Source: Campylobacter aviculae (lineage in GTDB: Bacteria > Campylobacterota > Campylobacteria > Campylobacterales > Campylobacteraceae). From it: a stretch of DNA of 64,000 nt. Each line of letters starts with the position of its first letter. The stretch's first letter is position 1. Made by a program: the position numbers and the translations under genes. Below are positions 9,190 through 18,927 of this stretch, in pieces. A model generated the notes under the pieces. The model was given only the letters and a program-made list of their open reading frames with translations. It was not told the DNA's origin and ran no database searches. Location: NCBI RefSeq assembly GCF_005406215.1, contig NZ_NXMA01000007.1, forward strand, positions 27,914-91,913, written 5' to 3'.

Positions 9190-9735
9190 TCAATTTTTTT
9201 GGAATTTTTTATAATAATTTTTTACTTCATCTTTAATTTTTTCGCATACTTTATCTGTATCCAGTGTATCACGTATAAAAGAAGAAGCTATGTGAATATC
9301 GGTTTTTAAATCTTTGAATTTTTTTGGAATTTCTATATTATCACGATTAGCAATGATAAATTCGACTAAAGAATTTAATTTTTCAAAATTATGCCAAAGG
9401 TGAAGTTTTTCTAAATGATCCGCACCAATTAAAAAGTAAAATTTATTTGGTTGATAAATTTTATAAAGGTATTCTACGCTTTCTATGCTAGGAACTGGAC
9501 GTTTTTGCTTGATTTCAAAATCACAAATTTCAATTTTATCCAAATTTCCCCAAAGTTTTTTTACCCATTCTAATCTTTTTTGTTCATCAGCAAAAAAACC
9601 TTTTTTAAAAGGATTGATAAAAGTTGGCATGATAATTAATTTATCGATTTCAAGGGTTTGTAAAGCCTCTTTTATAACGCCATCGTGTCCTTTATGTGGT
9701 GGATCAAAGCTACCTCCAAAAAGTGCGATTTTCAT
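9190..9735 (-). CDS. nadD: Nicotinate-nucleotide adenylyltransferase NadD
   Basis: NadD converts nicotinate mononucleotide and ATP to deamido-NAD in NAD synthesis. The 181-residue protein has the nucleotidyltransferase signature GGSFDPPHKGH at its N-terminus, the FLIGADHLEKLHLW substrate segment in the middle, and ASSFIRDTL near residue 150, which corresponds to the (I/V)SSTxIR motif. It is divergent from gapA across a 60-nt gap that must contain both promoters, and is followed by rsfS. Confidence 0.95.
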   Translation of the reverse strand: MKIALFGGSFDPPHKGHDGVIKEALQTLEIDKLIIMPTFINPFKKGFFADEQKRLEWVKKLWGNLDKIEICDFEIKQKRPVPSIESVEYLYKIYQPNKFYFLIGADHLEKLHLWHNFEKLNSLVEFIIANRDNIEIPKKFKDLKTDIHIASSFIRDTLDTDKVCEKIKDEVKNYYKKFQKN

Positions 9736-9795
9736 TTAGTTTTTAACCTTTTTTTAGTAGAATATTAGCATAAAAAAATTGCAAAGGAAAATAAA

Positions 9796-10794
9796 ATGGC
9801 CGTAAAAGTTGCTATTAACGGTTTTGGACGCATAGGTAGATGTGTTGCAAGGATAATTTTACAAAGGAATGATATAGAGCTTGTAGCGATCAATGATACC
9901 ACCGATATAGAGCTTGCAAAATATCTTTTTAAATACGATACGGTGCATGGAGAATTTAAAGGAAATGTAGAAAGCAAAGGTGATGATTTAATAATTAATA
10001 ATAAAAAAATAAAGGTTTTTAAAAGTCGCGACATTAAAGAATTAGACTTTGCTAAATATGGAGCTCAAATTGTTTTAGAATGTACAGGAGCACATTTAAC
10101 AACAGAAAAATGTCAAGAATTTTTAAATATGGGCGTAGAAAAAGTTATAATGAGTGCTCCTGCAAAAGATAACACTCCTACTTATGTTTTAGGTGTTAAT
10201 TCTGATCTTTATCACGGAGAAAAAATTATTTCCAATGCAAGTTGTACTACAAATTGCCTAGGACCAGTTTGTAGAGTTTTACAAGATAATTTTGGGATCA
10301 AAAAAGGACTTATGACAACCATACATGCTTATACCAATGGGCAAAGCATTATCGATGCTAAAGCTAGAGATAAACGTCGCTCACGTGCTGCAGCGCAAAA
10401 TATTATCCCAACTTCTACCGGCGCTGCTAAGGCTATGAAACTTGTTATGCCAGAGCTTGATGGAAAGCTTCATGGGCAAAGTATGCGCGTTCCAGTTGTT
10501 GATGTATCAAGTGTTGATCTGACTGTTTTACTTGATCGTAAGGTTAAAAAGGAAGAAATCAATGATGCTTTTAGACAGGCTTCAACGTCAAATTTAAAAG
10601 GTTTTTTGATGGTAGATGATGAAGAAAGGGTTTCTAGCGATTTCATTTCTTGTTCTTATGGAGCTATTGTGGCAAGCGATTTAACTCAAGTTATAGCCGA
10701 TGATTTGGTAAAAGTAATTGCTTGGTATGATAATGAATGGGGCTATTCAAGCCGTTTAGTCGATATGGCCGTTTATATCGCAAATAGGAATTAA
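9796..10794 (+). CDS. gapA: Glyceraldehyde-3-phosphate dehydrogenase
   Basis: This 332-residue enzyme oxidises and phosphorylates glyceraldehyde 3-phosphate with NAD(P). The Rossmann start INGFGRIGR and the active-site ASCTTN with Cys150 are intact, as are the histidine region TTIHAYT and the C-terminal WYDNEWGYS. It heads the tight run gapA-pgk-tpiA-fabI-hydA2. Campylobacter generally lacks phosphofructokinase, so this lower-glycolysis set is thought to act mainly in gluconeogenesis; that comes from the genus, not from this window. Confidence 0.97.
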   Translation: MAVKVAINGFGRIGRCVARIILQRNDIELVAINDTTDIELAKYLFKYDTVHGEFKGNVESKGDDLIINNKKIKVFKSRDIKELDFAKYGAQIVLECTGAHLTTEKCQEFLNMGVEKVIMSAPAKDNTPTYVLGVNSDLYHGEKIISNASCTTNCLGPVCRVLQDNFGIKKGLMTTIHAYTNGQSIIDAKARDKRRSRAAAQNIIPTSTGAAKAMKLVMPELDGKLHGQSMRVPVVDVSSVDLTVLLDRKVKKEEINDAFRQASTSNLKGFLMVDDEERVSSDFISCSYGAIVASDLTQVIADDLVKVIAWYDNEWGYSSRLVDMAVYIANRN

Positions 10795-10795
10795 A

Positions 10796-11995
10796 ATGAA
10801 TGGTATTATTTCGATCAAAGATCTTGATTTAGATCATAAAAAAGTTTTTATAAGATGCGATTTTAATGTTCCACAAGATGATTTTTTAAATATTACAGAT
10901 CATAGACGCATTCGTTCAGCCATTCCTACTATTAGATATTGTTTAGATCGTGGATGTAGTATTATCCTAGCTTCACATTTAGGACGTCCAAAAGAAATCA
11001 GTTCTAAATATTCTTTAGATCCTATTGCTAAGCGTTTAGCTAGGCTTTTAGATAAAGAGATTATCATGGCTAAAGACGTTGTGGGAGAAGATGCAAAAAA
11101 TAAAGCCTCCGCTTTGAAAGCAGGCCAAATTTTAATGCTTGAAAATTTGCGTTTTGAAAAAGGCGAAATTAAAAATGACAAAAATTTAGCCAAAGAACTT
11201 GCTTCTATGGCTCAAATTTATATCAATGATGCTTTTGGAGTTTGTCATAGAGCACATGCAAGTGTTGAAGCTATCACTGAATTTTTTGATGAAAATCATA
11301 AAGGAGCAGGTTTTTTACTCCAAAAAGAAATTGATTTTGCTATCAATCTTATCAAACGCCCAGTGCGTCCTTTTGTTGCTGTTGTAGGAGGATCTAAAGT
11401 GAGTGGAAAATTACAAGCTTTGATAAATTTACTTCCTAAAGTTGATAAGCTGATTATCGGTGGCGGTATGGCTTTTACTTTTTTAAAAGCTTTAGGTTAT
11501 GATGTAGGAAATTCGCTCTTAGAAGAAGATCTTTTAGAAGAAGCAAGTCAAATTCTAGCTAAAGGTAAGAGTTTGGGGGTAAAAATCTATTTACCTGTAG
11601 ATGTTGTCGCCGCTCCTTCTTGTTCACAAGAATCACCAATGAAATTTGCTCCTATTCAAGAAATTCCTAGTGGTTGGATGGGATTAGATATCGGACCTGC
11701 TAGCGTAAGGCTTTTTAAAGAGGCGATTTCTGATGCACAAACGATTTGGTGGAATGGGCCTATGGGGGTTTTTGAAATTGATAAATTTTCAAAAGGTAGC
11801 ATAAAAATGAGCCATTATATCAGTGAAGGGCATGCTACTTCTGTTGTAGGAGGAGGAGATACAGCTGATGCGGTTGCACGTGCAGGGGATGCGGATGAAA
11901 TGACTTTTATTTCAACAGGTGGAGGTGCTTCTCTTGAGCTTATAGAAGGCAAGGAACTTCCAGGTATTAAAGTTTTAAGAGCGAAGGAGAATTAA
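10796..11995 (+). CDS. pgk: Phosphoglycerate kinase
   Basis: Pgk reversibly transfers phosphate between 1,3-bisphosphoglycerate and ADP. The protein is 399 residues, full length. N-terminal substrate-binding motifs RCDFNVP and ASHLGRP, the hinge region near [12 protein letters not shown], the WNGPMGVFE nucleotide-site segment and the C-terminal [10 protein letters not shown] loop are all present. The ATG follows the gapA stop after 1 nt and the stop abuts tpiA directly, so co-translation is likely. Confidence 0.97.
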   Translation: MNGIISIKDLDLDHKKVFIRCDFNVPQDDFLNITDHRRIRSAIPTIRYCLDRGCSIILASHLGRPKEISSKYSLDPIAKRLARLLDKEIIMAKDVVGEDAKNKASALKAGQILMLENLRFEKGEIKNDKNLAKELASMAQIYINDAFGVCHRAHASVEAITEFFDENHKGAGFLLQKEIDFAINLIKRPVRPFVAVVGGSKVSGKLQALINLLPKVDKLIIGGGMAFTFLKALGYDVGNSLLEEDLLEEASQILAKGKSLGVKIYLPVDVVAAPSCSQESPMKFAPIQEIPSGWMGLDIGPASVRLFKEAISDAQTIWWNGPMGVFEIDKFSKGSIKMSHYISEGHATSVVGGGDTADAVARAGDADEMTFISTGGGASLELIEGKELPGIKVLRAKEN

Positions 11996-12667
11996 ATGAT
12001 TTTTGCTGCAAATTTAAAATGTAATCATACAAGATCGAGTTTTAAAAATTATGCTGATGTTTTAAATAAAACTATAGGTGTAAAATGTGACGATATTATC
12101 GTTTTTCCACCTAGTATTGCTTTTTTAGAATCTCAAACCAATTTTATACAAGGAGCACAAAATTTTTATCCTTGTATTAATGGAGCTTTTACAGGTGAGC
12201 TTGGAAAAGAGCATTTGGACGAATTTGGTATTAAGTGTGTTTTGATAGGGCATTCTGAAAGAAGAATTTTAGGTGACGAAGCGTTAATAAAATCTAAATT
12301 TGATTTTGCAAAAAATCATAAATATAAAATAGTTTTTTGTATAGGAGAGGATTTAAAAACAAAAAATTCAGGAAAAACTTTGGAATTTTTAAAATCCCAA
12401 CTCGATATAATCGATTTAAAATATGAAAATTTAATTATTGCCTATGAACCTATTTATTCTATTGGAACTGGGGTGAGTGCTGATATTAAAGATATCAGTA
12501 AAGTTCTTGAGTATTTAGCCACTTTAACTCAAGCACCTTTACTTTATGGTGGAAGCGTGAATGAAAATAATATTAAAGAAATTTTGAGCATTAAAGAATG
12601 CGGAGGGGTTTTAATAGGCTCTGCTGCTTTAAAGGTTGAGAATTTTATAAAATTAATTAAAGGATAG
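11996..12667 (+). CDS. tpiA: Triosephosphate isomerase
   Basis: TpiA interconverts dihydroxyacetone phosphate and glyceraldehyde 3-phosphate. At 223 residues it is shorter than the roughly 250 usual in other bacteria, as is normal for Campylobacterota. Catalytic features are present: N-terminal AANLKCNH with the lysine, IGHSERR with the histidine, [10 protein letters not shown] with the glutamate, and the C-terminal phosphate loop YGGSVNENN. It starts immediately after the pgk stop codon. Confidence 0.96.
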   Translation: MIFAANLKCNHTRSSFKNYADVLNKTIGVKCDDIIVFPPSIAFLESQTNFIQGAQNFYPCINGAFTGELGKEHLDEFGIKCVLIGHSERRILGDEALIKSKFDFAKNHKYKIVFCIGEDLKTKNSGKTLEFLKSQLDIIDLKYENLIIAYEPIYSIGTGVSADIKDISKVLEYLATLTQAPLLYGGSVNENNIKEILSIKECGGVLIGSAALKVENFIKLIKG

Positions 12668-13495
<828 letters not shown>

Positions 13496-13498
13496 AAC

Positions 13499-15007
13499 AT
13501 GGCAAAGCTTAGCAATGAAGAATTAAAAACTATACTCGAAAATCGTATAGTTGAAATTAAAAATTCAAGTTTAGAAGATGAAAAGATTATCAATGAAGAA
13601 AGTGTAAAAACCATTGTTAAGCATTTATCTTTAGGAAATGAAATTCCATCTTTAGCTAAACAATTTTTCGAAATAGCTCCAAAAATGAAAGTAGTTTGGC
13701 TTCATCTTTGTGAGTGCACCGGTTGCAGTGAGAGTTTATTGCGTTCTGAATTACCGAGTTTTGATGAATTTATATTTGACTTTTTCTCTTTAGAATATCA
13801 CGAAACTTTGATGGCTGCAAACGGAACAAAAGCCGAAGAGCTTATAGAAGATATTTTAGATCAAGATTTTCTTTTGGCTGTTGAAGGTGGGGTTGCTGCA
13901 ATTGATACCTTTTTCTTAACTATAGGTGCTAACGCTGAAAGTGGTCATGAAATTTTACAAAAATTAGCCAAAAAGGCTAAGGCTATTTATGCAATTGGAA
14001 CTTGTTCTTCTTATGGAGGAATTCAAGCTGCGTATCCAAATCCTAGTAAGACTTGTGGAATTTCTGAAGTCTTAACTCAAAAAGTGGTTAATATCCCAGG
14101 TTGTCCACCAAGTGATGTTAATATTATTGCAAATTTGGCGTTTTTTGCACTTTTTGGAATTCTTCCAGAATTAGATGAGCAAAATCGTCCTGTATGGGCT
14201 TATGGTAAATGTTTGCATGATATGTGTGAAAGAAAAGCTAAATTTGAGAGTGGAATTTTTGCAGAACATTTTGACGATGAAGCGGCGAAAAATGGAGCTT
14301 GTCTTTTTAAAATAGGCTGCAAAGGCCCTTATACTTACAATAATTGTCCAAAAGTTAAATTTAATTCTAAAACCTCTTGGCCAGTTGCTTCTGGACATGG
14401 TTGTATCGCGTGCAGTGAAAAGAATTTTTGGGATGAATTTGGTAATTATGAAAAACCTATGGCAAACATTTTTTCTTATGCAAAATTGCAAAATAAAGAT
14501 TTTTCAACTCAATTTATTTTAGAAGAGCAAATAAAGACTTTATCGAATATAGATTTTGAATTTGAAACTAATATAAAGCTAATTTTGCAAAATATAGCTA
14601 AAAATAAATTAGGAGCTTTATTGGTTGAAAATTATAAAAAAAGTTTTGAAGCAAACTATGCCTTTATAGAGAAAAATTTTGACGAAAGCTCAAATATTTC
14701 AAGTGATTTTTGGAAATACCTTGAAATCAATTTTATTTTAGCTAAGGGAGAGTTTTTAAAAAATAAAGAAGATTTTTTAAATGCAGCGCAAAATTATACT
14801 TTTAAACACGCTAGTCCTTATGATTTTAAATTAAACTTAAGTGGTGAAAAACCTAAACTTGATGTAAGCAAGTCTTTTCGTATGCCTTTAATTTATCTTT
14901 GTGGTGGGCTTGATTTTGAAGGCATTGCTTTTAGTGTTTTAAAGGCTTTTGAAAAGAGCGTTAAAGACGTATTAGAATTTAACAATCCAAAAATAGTTAA
15001 TCTATAA
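13499..15007 (+). CDS. Orphan [NiFe]-hydrogenase small-subunit-like protein
   Basis: The first 310 or so of 502 residues follow the [NiFe]-hydrogenase small subunit. The proximal-cluster motifs are HLCECTGCSE near residue 72, GTCSSYGG near 165 and NIPGCPPS near 198, and medial/distal cluster cysteines lie in DMCERKAKF, CKGPYTYNNCP and GHGCIACSEKNFWD. Three things are unusual. There is no Tat signal, because 60 hydrophilic residues precede the first motif. No large-subunit or maturation gene is nearby. About 150 C-terminal residues resemble no hydrogenase part I know. C. jejuni annotates the counterpart as hydA2. A cytoplasmic electron-transfer protein using the FeS scaffold is more likely than a functional hydrogenase on its own. 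Confidence 0.8.
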   Translation: MAKLSNEELKTILENRIVEIKNSSLEDEKIINEESVKTIVKHLSLGNEIPSLAKQFFEIAPKMKVVWLHLCECTGCSESLLRSELPSFDEFIFDFFSLEYHETLMAANGTKAEELIEDILDQDFLLAVEGGVAAIDTFFLTIGANAESGHEILQKLAKKAKAIYAIGTCSSYGGIQAAYPNPSKTCGISEVLTQKVVNIPGCPPSDVNIIANLAFFALFGILPELDEQNRPVWAYGKCLHDMCERKAKFESGIFAEHFDDEAAKNGACLFKIGCKGPYTYNNCPKVKFNSKTSWPVASGHGCIACSEKNFWDEFGNYEKPMANIFSYAKLQNKDFSTQFILEEQIKTLSNIDFEFETNIKLILQNIAKNKLGALLVENYKKSFEANYAFIEKNFDESSNISSDFWKYLEINFILAKGEFLKNKEDFLNAAQNYTFKHASPYDFKLNLSGEKPKLDVSKSFRMPLIYLCGGLDFEGIAFSVLKAFEKSVKDVLEFNNPKIVNL

Positions 15008-15008
15008 G

Positions 15009-15035
15009 AGGCTTTTGTTTTTTAAACAAAAGCCT
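15009..15035. terminator. Bidirectional terminator between convergent operons
   Basis: AGGCTTTTGTTT and AAACAAAAGCCT form a perfect 12-bp stem around a TTT loop, starting 2 nt after the hydA2-like stop and ending 5 nt before the stop of the convergent PrpD-family gene. Confidence 0.8.
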
Positions 15036-15039
15036 TTGA

Positions 15040-16371
15040 TTAAAGTATAAAATCTTTTTGATTTTCCAAATTCATAATTTGTTTTAGCACATCATTAGCT
15101 TTTTCTTCTGTAAGGCTTAATTGGGCATTATTTAAAAATTTTTCTTTTAATTCTTCAAAGCTTAAAGGGTTATCAAAATTTCCTCTATTAATAAAAACAT
15201 CTTTTTGAATGACTTCTCCATTTTGCAAAGTTACTTTTATATGTCCTGGAAAATATTTTGGAAATCCTGTAGATTGTTTTTTCTCATAAGTGATTTTTTG
15301 TGCAAAATTTATAAGTTCTTTACGCGTTAAATTTTCATAAGAATTTAATGTAATTTTACCATCAAAAAAACCTAAAGCCATTAAAAAAGGTAAGGAAAAT
15401 TTAGCTTCATAGGCAGTTTTTGGTTGATATTTTTTTTCAATTGGATCACAAACAAAAGAAATAGGAACCTCATCAACAAAACAATGGATATTTTTTATTT
15501 CATCGGCTTTTAAACCATCATTTTTTAAAGAAATAGCACACTCAATAAAACCATGCGTAAAATGGCAGCTTGGATAAGGTTTGATAGAAACTTGCATGAT
15601 CTGCCAAATTTGACCTAAAGCTTTATCAAGTTCTGTTTTATCCGAGTTTTCTTCTATGCCAAAGCATTTAAAAATATTATCTCTTCCTTCAAAAATACTC
15701 AAAGGCCCACTCATATTATTTTTAGCTAAATTTGCAACCAAAATACCATTTTTTACAACATTTGCTAAATGTAAAACTTTAGAATTAGATCCATTGGATA
15801 AAAATTCATTCACTCCACTTGCAAAACTTCCAGCAAGACCCAAGGCATTGATAATTTGTCCCTTGTTTAAATTTAGCAAAACCGCACTTGCGCTTACACT
15901 TCCAAAAATTCCAGCAATAGCACTTGTGTGAAAGCCACGTTTATGAAAACTTCCTTTACTCGCAATACCCACTCTAGCGGCTATTTCCCAACCAATAATA
16001 AAAGCTTTTAAAATTTGTTTTGCGTCTTTGCAAACACTAAAACCATAGCTTAAGCAAAGTGGAGTTAAAAAAGCACTAGCATGTAAAATCGCTTCTGTGT
16101 GAGTATCATCAAAATCAAGAGCATGAGAAGCGATTGTATTAAGCATGGTTGCATTAATGGCATCTATTTTTTGATCTTGCCCCCAAACGGTCGTATTTCC
16201 TTCGGTTTTTAAGGCATTTAAAGCATTTAAAACACATTCTTCTTTGTGAGCAGCTAAGGCTGTCCCAAGGCTATCAAGCATGAGTTCTTTAGCTCTGCAA
16301 ATTACATTTTGAGGTATATCATCAAAATGTAATTTCATAATAAATTCAGCTAATTTTTCACTATAAAACAT
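15040..16371 (-). CDS. MmgE/PrpD-family enzyme
   Basis: This 443-residue protein belongs to the MmgE/PrpD superfamily, which includes 2-methylcitrate dehydratase, cis-aconitate decarboxylase and iminodisuccinate epimerase. Family landmarks are the helical N-terminus with AKELMLDSLGTALAAH, the HALDFDDTHTEAILHASAF segment, GWEIAARVG, the KRGFHTSAIAGIFGS segment and the later KPYPSCHFTHGFIE. No prpB or prpC accompanies it, so methylcitrate metabolism is unlikely. Beside a fumarase/aspartase-superfamily lyase, an epimerase or dehydratase acting on a substituted succinate is a better guess. It is the last gene of the operon read leftwards from 20786, 8 nt after the broken lyase gene, and is itself intact. 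Confidence 0.82.
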   Translation of the reverse strand: MFYSEKLAEFIMKLHFDDIPQNVICRAKELMLDSLGTALAAHKEECVLNALNALKTEGNTTVWGQDQKIDAINATMLNTIASHALDFDDTHTEAILHASAFLTPLCLSYGFSVCKDAKQILKAFIIGWEIAARVGIASKGSFHKRGFHTSAIAGIFGSVSASAVLLNLNKGQIINALGLAGSFASGVNEFLSNGSNSKVLHLANVVKNGILVANLAKNNMSGPLSIFEGRDNIFKCFGIEENSDKTELDKALGQIWQIMQVSIKPYPSCHFTHGFIECAISLKNDGLKADEIKNIHCFVDEVPISFVCDPIEKKYQPKTAYEAKFSLPFLMALGFFDGKITLNSYENLTRKELINFAQKITYEKKQSTGFPKYFPGHIKVTLQNGEVIQKDVFINRGNFDNPLSFEELKEKFLNNAQLSLTEEKANDVLKQIMNLENQKDFIL

Positions 16372-16379
16372 TTGCTTTC

Positions 16380-17746
16380 CTATTTCAAAATAGCACTATT
16401 TTTGATTTTTGCTAAAAATTCATCTACAAGTTTTGGTGCATAACCTACGTAAGTAGTTGCGTCAAGCAAAACATCAATTTCTTTTTCTTTTAAAACCTTA
16501 GAAACTCTTTTATCGGCTAGTAAAACTTCTTTGAAGGTTTTTTGTTTTTCGATACCCAACATAGCGTTTTCATAAACGATTTCATGGGCATGTTGCTTAC
16601 CGTAGTGATCACTTAGAGCAAACATAACGCGTTCTGCTAAAACAAAACCATGAAGAGTATTTAAATTTTTAAGCATTTTATCTTTCTTAATTTCTAAATC
16701 ACTTAATGCAAATTTCATATTAGCTAAAACTACAGAAAGCATTAAAAATATTTCAGGTAAAAGCTTCCATTCCATTTTCCAAACCTGCCCATCTCTTTCG
16801 TGTTCATGTCTTTCTATATCGCTAAGTATGGCTAAATTTGCTTTTAAAGCATTGCTTACCGTAACAGCATTTTCGCTGACCGCAGGATTTCTTTTATGAG
16901 GCATAGTGCTAGATCCTACTTGACCTTTTCCAAAAGGTTCTGCTACTTCATCAATTTCATTGTGTGAAAGTATGAGAAGTTGATGAGCGATTTTGTTAAA
17001 AGTTGCATTGATATTGCCTAAAACATACCCTAATTCTATAAAACGATCGCGTGCAGGTTGCCAAGAAATATTTGGCACACAAAGACCTAAATTTTCTAAA
17101 GTTAGTTTTTCAACTTCATTAGCCTTTTCGCTTAAACTTGCTTTAGTTCCAACGGCTCCTACAATACTTCCAACATAAAGTCTTTTTTCAAGTTCTAATA
17201 TTCTTTCAAAATGACGATCAAGTTCGCTAAGCCAAATAGCAACCTTGTGTCCAAAGGTTATAGGTAAGGCTTGTAAAGCTAAAGTTCTTCCCATCATCGC
17301 AGTATTTTTGTGAGTTTTAGCAAGTTTTACTAAGGCTTTTGCAATAGCTTTTACTCTTGCTTGATGATTTGCATGGCTTCTTTAAATTGCAATACAATGC
17401 CTGTATCAATGATATCTTGAGTGGTAACTCCAAAATGAACAAATTCTCCCAAATTATCCTTACAAGCTTTTTCTAAGCCTCTTACTGTAGGAACTAGGGG
17501 ATGCTTTGTTTTTTTAAATTCTGCAAAAATAAATTCCATATCCATAAATTTATAATATGCTTTTTTAGCTATTTCATCGGCTGCTTTTTTAGGGATGATT
17601 CCAAGTTTTGCTTGAGCTTTTGCTAAAGCTGCTTCAACATCAAGCCATTTTTGGATGCGATTTTCTTCGCAAAAGATAGCACGCATCTCTTGAGTGCTCC
17701 AAGAATCTGCTAGTAATTTATGATCAAATACGCTTATTCCAGTCAT
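16380..17746 (-). pseudogene. Fumarase/aspartase-superfamily lyase (adenylosuccinate lyase-like), frameshifted
   Basis: Two adjacent frames make up one protein of about 450 residues. The first 131 residues (17746 down to a TAA at 17351) match the N-terminal domain of adenylosuccinate lyase/carboxymuconate cycloisomerase-type enzymes, including the VPTVRGLEKACK and VHFGVTTQDIIDT region. The second frame, readable from about 17365 down to 16380, continues with RVKAIAKALVKLAKTHKNTAM and carries the catalytic signature GSSTMPHKRNP. The break lies in CAAGCAAGAG near 17350-17365, is not a long homopolymer and shifts the frame once, so it looks like a recent single-base event or a sequencing error. 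The family eliminates fumarate from N-linked succinyl compounds. The start overlaps the PLP-enzyme stop by 4 nt. Confidence 0.82.
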
Positions 17747-18915
17747 TTTTTCTCCTTTTTAATTTTTTCAAAAGCCTGTTCTAAATCAGCTATAAGATCT
17801 TTGGTATCTTCTAATCCTATGTGAAATCTCACAAATGGACCTCTCTTACTCCAATCACTTGCAGTTCTAGGAGGGGTTGTTACTGTGGCTAAGCTTTCAT
17901 ATCCACCCCAACTTGCCCCTATGGAAAAATATTTTAAATAATCCACAAAAGCAATGGCATCATTTTGATCATATCCATCATTGAATTCTATAGTGATCAT
18001 TCCATTGCTTCCTTTATGATCGCGCATAAAAATTTCATGATTTGGGTGAGATTTAAGTTTTGGATAAAAAATAGTTTTGATTTCTTTTCTTGTTTTTAGA
18101 AATTCAACTATTTCATCAGCACTTTTTTCATGAGCTTTCATTCTCACATCTAAAGTTCTCATGCCTCTAAGTACTAGATACACATCATCAGGGCTTGTAG
18201 TAAAACCAAAAGCTTCCGGAAGTTCGTTGAAATTTTTCCATTCTTTTTGGTTGCAAACTACTATACCCATGGTAACATCTGAATGTCCGCTTAGATATTT
18301 TGTTGCCGCGATAACAGAAATATCAACCCCAAGCTCTAAAGGATTTAAAAAATATCCACTTGAATAAGTATTATCAATGGCAACTGGGATATTATGAGAA
18401 TGTGCAATTTTGCAAAGCTTTGGCAAATCAATTATTTCATAAAGTATAGATCCTGGACTTTCACATAAAATCAGCTTAGTGTTGGCTTTGATTTTTTCCT
18501 CTACATCGCTAGCATCAGCCTTTAAAAAATCAACTTCAACACCTATTTTTTCTAAAAATTTGTCACAAATAGTTCTAACCGGTCCATAAATTGCGTCTGT
18601 GATTAAAAAATGTGCGTCTTTGCTTGCATAATTTAAAAGCACCATAGCTAAAGCTGCAAGTCCAGTAGGGAAAAGTTGAGCTCTATAACCACCTTCTAAT
18701 TCACAAATGAGTTTTTCAAGTTCAAAATTAGTAGCAGTTCCTCTTGCTCCATAGCTTAAAACTCTTTCAGTTTTTCTTAATTCTCTGTATTTTTGCCAAG
18801 TTGCATGATCTTTAAAAAGTATAGTCGATGCACGCATTAAAGTTGGATTTACCGATCTTACCTCGGCATTTTGATCGCCTCTTCCTTGATGGATTAGCTT
18901 GGTTTTTGGTTTCAT
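17743..18915 (-). CDS. metC: PLP-dependent cystathionine beta-lyase-like enzyme
   Basis: This 390-residue enzyme belongs to the Cys/Met-metabolism PLP family. The cofactor lysine is in ATKYLSGHSDVTMG near residue 208. YGARGTATNFELE near residue 55 and the C-terminal GASWGGYESL stretch also match MetC-type lyases, which eliminate a thiol from cystathionine and release 2-aminoacrylate. It sits 12 nt after the carrier gene and overlaps the lyase gene. Its place in this operon, rather than with methionine synthesis genes, suggests a catabolic beta-elimination. RidA, which clears 2-aminoacrylate, is encoded upstream in the same operon and fits. The symbol reflects the family; substrate is unproven. 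Confidence 0.85.
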   Translation of the reverse strand: MKPKTKLIHQGRGDQNAEVRSVNPTLMRASTILFKDHATWQKYRELRKTERVLSYGARGTATNFELEKLICELEGGYRAQLFPTGLAALAMVLLNYASKDAHFLITDAIYGPVRTICDKFLEKIGVEVDFLKADASDVEEKIKANTKLILCESPGSILYEIIDLPKLCKIAHSHNIPVAIDNTYSSGYFLNPLELGVDISVIAATKYLSGHSDVTMGIVVCNQKEWKNFNELPEAFGFTTSPDDVYLVLRGMRTLDVRMKAHEKSADEIVEFLKTRKEIKTIFYPKLKSHPNHEIFMRDHKGSNGMITIEFNDGYDQNDAIAFVDYLKYFSIGASWGGYESLATVTTPPRTASDWSKRGPFVRFHIGLEDTKDLIADLEQAFEKIKKEKK

Positions 18916-18927
18916 TTTTTCTCCTTT

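Noticed and set aside
17351..17353. Selenocysteine or stop readthrough at the break in the lyase gene, given selA and selB nearby
   Set aside because: The stop is TAA, not TGA, and the second half is in a different frame, so recoding by SelB cannot join the halves.
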